Assembly: GCA_904501855.1 (NCBI GenBank)
Contig: CAJGCI010000080.1
Span: 1-8,277 of the forward strand
Source: Oscillospiraceae bacterium
Lineage (GTDB): Bacteria; Bacillota; Clostridia; Oscillospirales; Oscillospiraceae
DNA length: 8,277 nucleotides
Direction of reading: 5' to 3'
In this document: positions 1-5,106 of the stretch, piece by piece
Layout: each line of letters begins with the position of its first letter
How positions within the stretch are numbered: position 1 is the stretch's first letter
Notes under the pieces: generated by a model
Seen by the model: only the letters and a program-made list of their open reading frames with translations
Told to the model about the DNA's origin: nothing
Database searches by the model: none
Program-made: the position numbers and the translations under genes

Positions 1-89
1 CCATCGATCCGGATGAATTCGTTCTTCCCATGATCCCCGCGGGCAAGACTGTGGAAGACATCGTTGTCAGCGAGGAGGATTTGTACTAA
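1..89 (+). CDS. ilvB: Acetolactate synthase large subunit, C-terminal end (partial)
   Basis: An open frame enters from the left edge (first full codon at base 3) and stops with TAA at 87-89, giving 28 residues ending in SEEDLY. The segment FVLPMIPAGKTVEDIVV resembles the usual C-terminal tail of the ThDP-dependent catalytic subunit of acetohydroxyacid synthase, which has a conserved 'P-M-[IV]-P-x-G' followed by an acidic tail. The stop overlaps the ilvN start by one base (TAATG), as expected for coupled large and small subunits. Catalytic domains lie outside the window, so the call rests on this tail and on ilvN/ilvC following directly. Confidence 0.85.
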   Translation, partial: IDPDEFVLPMIPAGKTVEDIVVSEEDLY

Positions 90-619
90 TGGCAGATACC
101 TATTTCAACCCCACTGTCATCGTTATGATCGTGGAAGACAACCCCAACGTGCTCTCCCGCATCTCCCTGATGTTCGGACAGCGTGGGTTCAATATCGATA
201 CCATCACCGCGTCCCATACGCATGACCAGAAATTCACCCGCATCACCATCACCACCCACGGTGATCAGACGGTCATCGACCGCATCGTGCGCCAGACCCA
301 CAAGCTGGTGGAGGTCCACAAGGTGGCAGTTCAGACAGCCGGCACTCACATCGAGCGCGAGCTGATCCTGGTGAAAGTCGAAGTGAAGGATGATCAGCGC
401 TCCCAGATCCGCGAGATCTGCGAGATCTACCACGGGACCATCGTGGAGATGACCCGTACCAGCATGATCCTGGAAATGACGGGCAAACCGCCCCGCATCG
501 ACGCATTCCTGGAAGTTCTGGAGCCGTACCCCATCATCGAGATGACCCGTACCGGCGTCACCGCCATCGACCGCGGTCCGGAGCCTCTGGATTACGACAA
601 GAACCGCGCATACGCATAA
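89..619 (+). CDS. ilvN: Acetolactate synthase small (regulatory) subunit
   Basis: The gene encodes 176 residues, near the usual length of IlvN/IlvH. It is the regulatory partner of IlvB in acetohydroxyacid synthase, which makes 2-acetolactate or 2-aceto-2-hydroxybutyrate in the cytoplasm; the small subunit raises activity and confers valine feedback. An N-terminal ACT domain spans about residues 9-82, with the hallmark LSRISLMFGQRGFNIDTIT segment at 22-40. The C-terminal ALS small-subunit domain spans about 88-160 and ends in the family-typical E-x-x-RTG (EMTRTG, 151-156). The start ATG at 89 overlaps the ilvB stop, and GAGGAGG at 72-78 lies 10 bases upstream, inside ilvB. Oddities: by hand alignment, the Asn and Gly that line the valine site in E. 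coli IlvH (N11, G14) are Asp17 and Asn20 here. A 15-bp direct repeat (446-460 and 539-553) encodes EMTRT twice. Confidence 0.95.
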   Translation: MADTYFNPTVIVMIVEDNPNVLSRISLMFGQRGFNIDTITASHTHDQKFTRITITTHGDQTVIDRIVRQTHKLVEVHKVAVQTAGTHIERELILVKVEVKDDQRSQIREICEIYHGTIVEMTRTSMILEMTGKPPRIDAFLEVLEPYPIIEMTRTGVTAIDRGPEPLDYDKNRAYA

Positions 620-643
620 GAAGTTAACCAACTGAAGATAAAT

Positions 644-650
644 AAGGAGT
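644..650 (+). promoter_or_regulatory. Ribosome binding site deciding the ilvC start
   Basis: AAGGAGT lies 7 bases before the ATG at 658. A possible in-frame GTG at 649 overlaps this site and so cannot be the start. The ATG at 658 also gives the canonical N terminus MIKKYYD. Confidence 0.8.
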
Positions 651-657
651 GTTTCAA

Positions 658-1653
658 ATGATCAAAAAGTATTATGACAAAGACTGTGATCTGAGCCTGT
701 TCGAAGGCAAGACCGTAGCAATCCTGGGCTATGGCTCCCAGGGCCACGCACATGCACAGAACCTGAAGGAATCCGGCGTCAACGTGATCGTTGGTCTGCG
801 CGAGACCTCCTCCAGCGTTCAGAAGGCCAAGGATGTCGGCCTGGAAGTATTCAGCATCGAAGAAGCAGCCGAGAAGGGCGACATCGTCATGATGCTCGTT
901 CCCGACGAGATGCAGGCTGACGTGTACAGAAACGAAGTTGCCAAGCACATGAAGGCCGGCAACGTCCTGTGCTTTGCTCACGGCTTCAACATCCACTTCC
1001 AGCAGATCATCCCCTCCAAGGATATCGACGTTATCATGATCGCACCGAAGGGCCCCGGCCACACCGTCCGCAGCCAGTATGTGGAAGGCAAGGGCGTTCC
1101 CTCTCTGATCGCTGTGTATCAGGACGCTTCCGGTAAGGCCAAGGATTATGCTCTGGCATATGCATGCGGCATCGGCGCAGGCCGTGCAGGCATTCTGGAG
1201 ACCACCTTCCGTGAGGAGACCGAGACCGACCTGTTCGGTGAGCAGGCAGTTCTCTGCGGCGGCGTGACCGAGCTGATGAAGGCCGGTTTCGATACGCTGG
1301 TGGAAGCAGGCTACGCTCCCGAGATGGCATACTTTGAGTGCATCCACGAGATGAAGCTCATCGTTGACCTCATCAACTCCGGCGGCTTTGCCATGATGCG
1401 TTACTCCATTTCCAATACCGCCGAGTACGGCGACTACAGAAGCGGCAAGCGGATCATCACCGAAGAGACCCGCAAAGAGATGAAGAAGATGCTGGGCGAG
1501 ATTCAGGACGGCACCTTCGCTTCCGAGTTCATTCAGGAATTCAAGGCCGGCGGAAGAGCCAAGTTCCTTGCATCCCGCAACATGGAAGCCAATCATCCTC
1601 TCAACAAAGTGGGCGACGAGCTCCGTGAGATGATGAGCTGGCTGCAGAAATAA
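658..1653 (+). CDS. ilvC: Ketol-acid reductoisomerase, class I (short form)
   Basis: The protein has 331 residues, the class I length. It isomerises and reduces 2-acetolactate (or acetohydroxybutyrate) to the 2,3-dihydroxy acid in valine, leucine and isoleucine synthesis, using Mg2+ and NAD(P)H. The Rossmann domain carries the GYGSQGHAHAQNL fingerprint at residues 24-36. The cofactor loop after the second strand reads GLRETSSSV (46-54): Arg48 plus serines suits NADPH, and there is no Asp as in NADH-preferring variants. His108 sits in AHGFN. The knotted C-terminal domain supplies the metal ligands Asp191 and Glu195 (DLFGE), Glu227 and Glu231 (ECIHE), and the substrate-binding Ser252 (YSISNTAEYG). 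The gene lies 38 bases after ilvN and is followed by a strong terminator, so it is probably the last gene of an ilvBNC transcript. Every catalytic residue checked is present. Confidence 0.98.
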   Translation: MIKKYYDKDCDLSLFEGKTVAILGYGSQGHAHAQNLKESGVNVIVGLRETSSSVQKAKDVGLEVFSIEEAAEKGDIVMMLVPDEMQADVYRNEVAKHMKAGNVLCFAHGFNIHFQQIIPSKDIDVIMIAPKGPGHTVRSQYVEGKGVPSLIAVYQDASGKAKDYALAYACGIGAGRAGILETTFREETETDLFGEQAVLCGGVTELMKAGFDTLVEAGYAPEMAYFECIHEMKLIVDLINSGGFAMMRYSISNTAEYGDYRSGKRIITEETRKEMKKMLGEIQDGTFASEFIQEFKAGGRAKFLASRNMEANHPLNKVGDELREMMSWLQK

Positions 1654-1669
1654 TCAGACAATAATTGAC

Positions 1670-1697
1670 GGGCTGATCGTGTGATCAGCCCTTTTTT
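1670..1697 (+). terminator. Rho-independent terminator after ilvC
   Basis: A perfect 9-bp stem, GGGCTGATC (1670-1678) with GATCAGCCC (1683-1691), encloses a GTGT loop and runs straight into six T residues (1692-1697). It lies 16 bases after the ilvC stop and should end the ilvBNC transcript. Confidence 0.95.
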
Positions 1698-1708
1698 AAT
1701 ATCTGAAA

Positions 1709-1748
1709 ACCAAACAGTAAAGCCCCTGCAAGACTGCAGAAGCTTTAC
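1709..1748 (-). terminator. Likely intrinsic terminator of the minus-strand DUF92 gene
   Basis: GTAAAGC (1717-1723) pairs with GCTTTAC (1742-1748). An inner stem CTGCA/TGCAG (1726-1730 with 1735-1739) sits around an AGAC loop, with small internal mismatches. Read on the minus strand, the hairpin is followed by a T-rich tail (TGTTTGGTTTTC). It lies about 44 bases beyond the DUF92 stop, and with the ilvC terminator it forms a convergent pair. Confidence 0.65.
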
Positions 1749-1791
1749 CGGCAGAACATTATTGACCCTTACGGGTAAATAAACTATTGAA

Positions 1792-2565
1792 TTACAGTTG
1801 GAAGAGAAGAACAGCAAGGATCAGTGCCGTAATGTTGCTCATGAGATTCACCGCATCGTTGCTGATCCATCGGATACCGGAGATCTTTTCCGTCTTGATA
1901 TCGCAGTGGTACTCCCGTTCCGTGATACACCCGCAGCGTGTACATCGGTATTTTACCTGAAGCCGCGATCCGAAAAGGCTGTCGCAGACTGCTCCCAGAA
2001 ATCCAGCAGACAGCACCAGCAGTCCCGTTTTTACCGACGGGAACCATATCATCATGGTACCGGCGACTACAGCGGCACCGATCACTTCGCTGAATGTGCC
2101 CCACCGGGTCACCCCGCCGGACAGTCCTTTTTTAATTTCCTTCCCTGTCCAGATATCCCTTGGCATTTCTTCAGACATGGGTCCCAGTTTCGATGCCAGA
2201 CTGTCGGCCAGAGATTCCGCCATCACCGCGTAATACGCGATCTCAAATACGGGATCCCGCTGCCATCCGTACAGGAGCAGCGCGATGGTTCCGATGCCTA
2301 CATTGCAGAACACTCTCCTGGCGTCCCGGCTTCCGGACTTTCTCCGGACACCACTGGGATCCGCACGGCTACCGGCTATATGGTCTGCCGCCACAGTTCC
2401 CGTAAGGGTGACCGTCAGCACGGCAAAGGCCGCAAATCCTCCGATACTGGTAATGGCGATACACATTACGCAGGCAAGTACCAGTCCGCCCGGTGTCAAA
2501 GCTTTTTTCCACAGTGCCAGTGCGGACAGTGACAAACTCAGTCCGGTGGCTGCCAGAACATCCAT
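1792..2565 (-). CDS. DUF92 integral membrane protein (phytyl-phosphate kinase-like family)
   Basis: The protein has 257 residues and is strongly hydrophobic, with candidate membrane segments near 3-18, 27-60, 88-101, 160-175, 181-199 and 240-257. It matches the DUF92 / COG1836 family, which includes plant and cyanobacterial VTE6 (phytyl-phosphate kinase). Family signatures are RDARRVFCN (80-88), the Asp-containing helix ADSLASKLG (120-128), GGVTRWGT (150-157), GAVCDSLFGSRLQ (191-203), the cysteine pair C208/C211 with H220-C221, and ISNDAVNLMSN near the C terminus. The start at 2565 has only AAAGGA 12 bases upstream (2578-2583), so the exact start is less certain. It lies 37 bases downstream of the Fe-S gene, probably in one transcript. 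Oddity: the family Asp-helix usually reads ASE-x-G, and here the Glu is Lys126. The bacterial substrate is unknown; a polyprenyl-phosphate kinase role is inferred from the family only. Confidence 0.85.
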   Translation of the reverse strand: MDVLAATGLSLSLSALALWKKALTPGGLVLACVMCIAITSIGGFAAFAVLTVTLTGTVAADHIAGSRADPSGVRRKSGSRDARRVFCNVGIGTIALLLYGWQRDPVFEIAYYAVMAESLADSLASKLGPMSEEMPRDIWTGKEIKKGLSGGVTRWGTFSEVIGAAVVAGTMMIWFPSVKTGLLVLSAGFLGAVCDSLFGSRLQVKYRCTRCGCITEREYHCDIKTEKISGIRWISNDAVNLMSNITALILAVLLFQL

Positions 2566-2602
2566 TGCCAGCTCTCATCCTTTCTCCGCTTACGATCCGG
2601 CC

Positions 2603-3592
2603 TCAGCAGGATTCCTGTACGTATTTCTCACCGTCGTGGATATACCCAGGCTGTTTCGTGCTGATGATATCCGCCTCTCTGGGATCGGACTGCATCAGAT
2701 GCATCATACTTCCTTTGAACTTCTTATAAAACCAGACACCGGGCATAAAGATAGCGTATACATATGCCACGGACAGTGCTACACGCAGACGGCTGGGCTC
2801 GGTTACTTTCGGGACACGGCTCTCGGTATAAACCATCTTGCCGATCTTTTTCGGGCAGTTGGATTCGCAGATTCCGCAGCCAAGACATTTATCCAGATCG
2901 ATCTTGTGATTTCCATTCTCATCAAAACTCAGTGCGCCTACCGGGCATGCTTTCACACACTTGCCGCAGTGCACGCAGTCACTCTCCTGAAACTCGGGAA
3001 GATACGGTCCGTTGTAATTGACAAAGGGTACATGGAACTGTGTCTTCAGAGTCAGCGGCATGCAGCAGCAGGCACAGCAGAAGCACAGGTTGTCCTGATA
3101 AGGCTGAACGCAGCTCTCCACCACGGCAATGAGGTTGCGGTCATGTGCCATCTCTGCCACTGCCAGACATTCTTCCTTTGAAACTCCTCGTTCCCCTGCT
3201 TTTTTCTTCATGGAACCGTAGAAATTCAGTCCGAAACAGGTATTGATGGGATGATCGCAGTTACCGCGTACCGTGCGGCAGACACACGGTGTGACTGCGA
3301 TATCTGTCGTATTCCGGATGATGTCTTTTGCCACTTCAATAGGAACCACGACGGAATTGGTATGGATGTATCGGTAATGCAGTTCCAGGCCTTTACGGAT
3401 CAGCGGTCCGATTACCGGCTTGACGGCCAGCTTTCCCATCATATAGGAAAACCGGACGACATCCACAGAGTTGCGAAGATGTTTTTTCAGAAAATTCTTG
3501 CGGAATCTGGCGCTGCTGTCATAAAGAGTGATGCCGTCCAGTTCCACTTTGTTCGTAGTATACCGGTTGTTGCTTGTATTGATCTCTGTCAT
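2603..3592 (-). CDS. Cysteine-rich 4Fe-4S ferredoxin-type protein
   Basis: The protein has 329 residues and 21 cysteines. Four cysteine groups are visible in order: C-x-C-x6-C-x6-C at 103-119; the unusual run CFCCACCC at 170-177; and two classical ferredoxin motifs C-x2-C-x2-C-x3-CP at 206-217 and 236-247. The last two should each bind a [4Fe-4S] cluster and form a bacterial-type dicluster domain. The first two are likely extra metal or cluster sites (inference). There is no signal peptide. One weak hydrophobic stretch (about 270-289) with a following basic KKFKG could touch the membrane. The start at 3592 is chosen because GGAGG lies 8 bases upstream; the frame stays open to a TTG at 3664, but that start and the ATG at 3607 have no ribosome binding site. 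The gene is followed closely by the DUF92 gene and diverges from a LysR regulator. A role as an electron carrier or redox subunit is likely; the partner is unknown. Confidence 0.85.
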   Translation of the reverse strand: MTEINTSNNRYTTNKVELDGITLYDSSARFRKNFLKKHLRNSVDVVRFSYMMGKLAVKPVIGPLIRKGLELHYRYIHTNSVVVPIEVAKDIIRNTTDIAVTPCVCRTVRGNCDHPINTCFGLNFYGSMKKKAGERGVSKEECLAVAEMAHDRNLIAVVESCVQPYQDNLCFCCACCCMPLTLKTQFHVPFVNYNGPYLPEFQESDCVHCGKCVKACPVGALSFDENGNHKIDLDKCLGCGICESNCPKKIGKMVYTESRVPKVTEPSRLRVALSVAYVYAIFMPGVWFYKKFKGSMMHLMQSDPREADIISTKQPGYIHDGEKYVQESC

Positions 3593-3600
3593 GACTTCTT

Positions 3601-3605
3601 CCTCC
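3601..3605 (-). promoter_or_regulatory. Ribosome binding site deciding the Fe-S protein start
   Basis: On the minus strand GGAGG lies 8 bases before the ATG at 3592. The ATG at 3607 overlaps this site and cannot use it, so 3592 is the preferred start. Confidence 0.8.
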
Positions 3606-3668
3606 ATCAGTGCTTTAATACAGGCTTGTTTTCTTCGATTTGAGCGTAACACTGCCGGAATCAAAAAG

Positions 3669-3697
3669 ATAATATTTTGTCAAACTATCTTCATTCC
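3669..3697 (-). promoter_or_regulatory. Candidate promoter for the Fe-S/DUF92 pair
   Basis: On the minus strand, TATTAT (3674-3669) matches a -10 box in five of six bases. The hexamer 17 bases upstream, GGAATG (3697-3692), is a poor -35 and lies inside the inverted repeat at 3691-3711. This is what an activator-dependent promoter would look like. A perfect TTGACA at 3683-3678 is also present but has no matching -10 at normal spacing. The assignment is tentative. Confidence 0.35.
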
Positions 3698-3711
3698 ACC
3701 GTTTGGAATGA
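3691..3711. promoter_or_regulatory. Candidate LysR-family operator (8-bp inverted repeat, T-N11-A)
   Basis: TCATTCCA (3691-3698) and TGGAATGA (3704-3711) form a perfect inverted repeat around a 5-base spacer. The centre contains the T-N11-A core typical of LysR-type regulators (T3695 to A3707). It lies between the divergent Fe-S gene and the LysR gene, 72 bases before the regulator start. Autoregulation plus control of the divergent gene is the usual arrangement for this family. Confidence 0.65.
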
Positions 3712-3782
3712 CCTTCATAACCTCACAGTTATTTGATTTTAATATAAAAGAACTATAGAATGTCTTATATGGAGGTGATTTC

Positions 3783-4691
3783 ATGGAACTGAGAGATCTT
3801 CGCTTCTTCTGTCTGACTGCCGAGATCGGAAATGTCACAAAGGCAGCTGACCATCTTGGCGTTTCTCAGCCCTTCGTCAGCAAAGTGATCCAGCGTCTGG
3901 AGAATGAGCTGGGAACGGAACTTTTCAATCTGGAAAAAAGGCGGATCACCCTCAATGCAAACGGTGAATATTTCTACAAGGCGGCAAAGGATATCCTGGA
4001 CCGCGTAGATCAGCTCATCGACAACATGAGCGCCATGCAGGAGCAGGCGGAATTCACCATCAGTCTTCTCTATAACAACGCCGGGTATCTCAGCGCCCTC
4101 AACAGCGCATTCATGGAGAAATATCCTCACAGCATCCTGTCGGAAACTTATGCCAAACGGGAGGATATCATTGAGAAACTGAACACCAATAAAGCGGACT
4201 TTGCCATCGCGCTTCCTCCCATCACTGGAGAGGAGTCCCGCATGATTGAGACCATCACGGTCCTGAAAGATCCCGGAAGCATCATGGTTCCTCCGGACCA
4301 TCCTCTTTACAAAAAGGAGATCGTGACACTGGAAGATCTGGCTCCGTATCCCATCGTCATCGCCCCCAAAGGCAGCGGGATGCGGGCTACCATCGATCAT
4401 ATTTTCGAAAGGCACGGTCTGGTTCCCAATGTCGTTTATGAAACCAACGACATGGATCTTCAGCAGAGAGCCGTCCTTGTAGATAAACGGGGCATCGCAT
4501 TCATGTCTGCCATTCACACCAAGGACCCTCTTATCGGACAGTACTGCCGCCGCACAGTCACGGATCAGGCCTTCGGGACCGTTGGTCTCAGCTACAACCG
4601 GTTCCGGACGGAGACTGCCAGCACCAAAGCCTTCAAGCAGCTCGTGATCGGGTTTTTCCGTTCTCTGCAGGATATGATCGACTCCGATTAA
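3783..4691 (+). CDS. LysR-type transcriptional regulator
   Basis: The 302-residue protein has the standard length and layout of the LysR family. An N-terminal winged helix-turn-helix (residues 1-60) contains the recognition region AADHLGVSQPFVSKVIQRLE (21-40) and the family pattern ELGTELF (42-48). A linker helix (about 60-88) leads to a two-lobed effector-binding domain (about 90-295). The start ATG at 3783 is preceded by a near-perfect GGAGGTGA (3771-3778). The effector cannot be read from the sequence. Position offers two hypotheses: control of the divergent Fe-S/DUF92 genes through the inverted repeat at 3691-3711 (favoured), or an IlvY-like role in branched-chain synthesis, given ilvC on one side and leuA on the other. 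No second copy of the inverted repeat was noticed near the leu promoter. Confidence 0.93.
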   Translation: MELRDLRFFCLTAEIGNVTKAADHLGVSQPFVSKVIQRLENELGTELFNLEKRRITLNANGEYFYKAAKDILDRVDQLIDNMSAMQEQAEFTISLLYNNAGYLSALNSAFMEKYPHSILSETYAKREDIIEKLNTNKADFAIALPPITGEESRMIETITVLKDPGSIMVPPDHPLYKKEIVTLEDLAPYPIVIAPKGSGMRATIDHIFERHGLVPNVVYETNDMDLQQRAVLVDKRGIAFMSAIHTKDPLIGQYCRRTVTDQAFGTVGLSYNRFRTETASTKAFKQLVIGFFRSLQDMIDSD

Positions 4692-4708
4692 AACGGAATC
4701 GTCTTTTT
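4685..4708 (+). terminator. Weak possible terminator after the LysR gene
   Basis: CGATT (4685-4689) can pair with AATCG (4697-4701) around a 7-base loop, followed by TCTTTTT. The stem is short, AT-rich and overlaps the stop codon, so read-through into the leu leader is possible. Confidence 0.3.
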
Positions 4709-4741
4709 CCGGAAAACGAGCCAAAAACTCCCCGGAAATGC

Positions 4742-4770
4742 TTGACAAACACCCGCTGAAACGTTAAAGT
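4742..4770 (+). promoter_or_regulatory. Sigma-A-type promoter of the leu leader
   Basis: TTGACA (4742-4747) is a perfect -35 box. After 17 bases comes TAAAGT (4765-4770), a four-of-six -10 box. Transcription would begin near 4777, about 20 bases before stem I of the T-box. It lies 50 bases after the LysR stop. Confidence 0.7.
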
Positions 4771-4776
4771 AATCAA

Positions 4777-5070
4777 AGTATATATTGCAAAGCGAACAGA
4801 TACTGTGACAGGGAAAAAGTTTCTTCGGAAAGTTTCAGAGAGTTGTCGGGTGCTGCGAGACAACACGGAACGAAGTAACGTCACTGGCCCTTGAGTATTT
4901 CTGCTGAGTCCTCGGAGTAGGCAGAAACGGGAGCGCCCGTTAGCGCGCGGAACATTGATGGATGTTCATGAGCGGTCTGAGTTTACGCTCAGACAATTAG
5001 AGTGGTACCGCAGAGGAATTTACGCGCCTTTGTCTCTATAATCCCAACGGATGGAGACGGGGCGTTTTTT
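4777..5070 (+). promoter_or_regulatory. T-box riboswitch, leucine-type, controlling leuACD
   Basis: This is a full-length T-box leader that senses uncharged tRNA. Stem I folds by hand as: base UACU (4801-4804) with AGUA (4894-4897); CAGGG (4809-4813) with CCUUG (4889-4893), leaving a UGA-type kink; an internal specifier loop; helix 4819-4826 with 4872-4879; helix 4832-4836 with 4867-4871; an AGAGA bulge (4837-4841); and distal stem GUUGUC/GACAAC (4842-4847 with 4859-4864) with loop GGGUGCUGCGA. The 3' strand of the specifier loop (4880-4888) contains CUG at 4884-4886, a leucine codon. Stem II is 4898-4904 with 4921-4927. The stem IIA/B pseudoknot region is CGGGAGCGCCCG (4928-4939). Stem III is GUCUGAG/CUCAGAC (4975-4981 with 4988-4994). 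The T-box AGAGUGGUACCGC (4999-5011) has a UGGU bulge that pairs with the ACCA end of a tRNA, which suits the A discriminator of tRNA-Leu. The specifier assignment depends on this hand fold and on leuA following. Confidence 0.92.
5025..5070 (+). terminator. T-box-regulated terminator before leuA
   Basis: CGCC-TTT-GTCTC (5025-5036) pairs with GAGAC-GGGGCG (5054-5064), with G-T pairs and one bulged base, followed by six T residues (5065-5070). Its 5' arm overlaps the sequence that pairs with the T-box in the antiterminator (about 5028-5037). The two structures are therefore mutually exclusive, and leuA is transcribed only when uncharged tRNA is bound. Confidence 0.88.
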
Positions 5071-5106
5071 GTATTTTGTTTGGCTTTGCCGAATTGGAGG
5101 AAGACT

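Noticed and set aside
446..553. 15-bp direct repeat in ilvN (446-460 and 539-553)
   Set aside because: Both copies encode EMTRT within a continuous, normally sized IlvN. Recurring codons in similar peptide segments explain it better than a mobile or recombination element.
592..1596. Long minus-strand open frame opposite ilvC
   Set aside because: It lies entirely antisense to ilvC, whose every catalytic residue is conserved; it shows no recognisable motif.
2285..3181. Plus-strand open frame across the DUF92 and Fe-S genes
   Set aside because: It overlaps two minus-strand genes with clear family motifs and has no ribosome binding site or recognisable domain.
3593..3664. N-terminal extension of the Fe-S protein to a TTG at 3664 or ATG at 3607
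   Set aside because: Neither start has a ribosome binding site, whereas the ATG at 3592 has GGAGG at 8 bases.
3678..3683. Perfect TTGACA on the minus strand as a -35 box for the Fe-S gene
   Set aside because: No acceptable -10 hexamer occurs 15-19 bases downstream. The TATTAT nearby is only 3 bases away, so it fits a different -35.
5002..5106. In-frame 35-residue N-terminal extension of leuA
   Set aside because: It runs through the T-box sequence and the regulated terminator and has no ribosome binding site. The ATG at 5107 has a good site and gives the normal LeuA N terminus.
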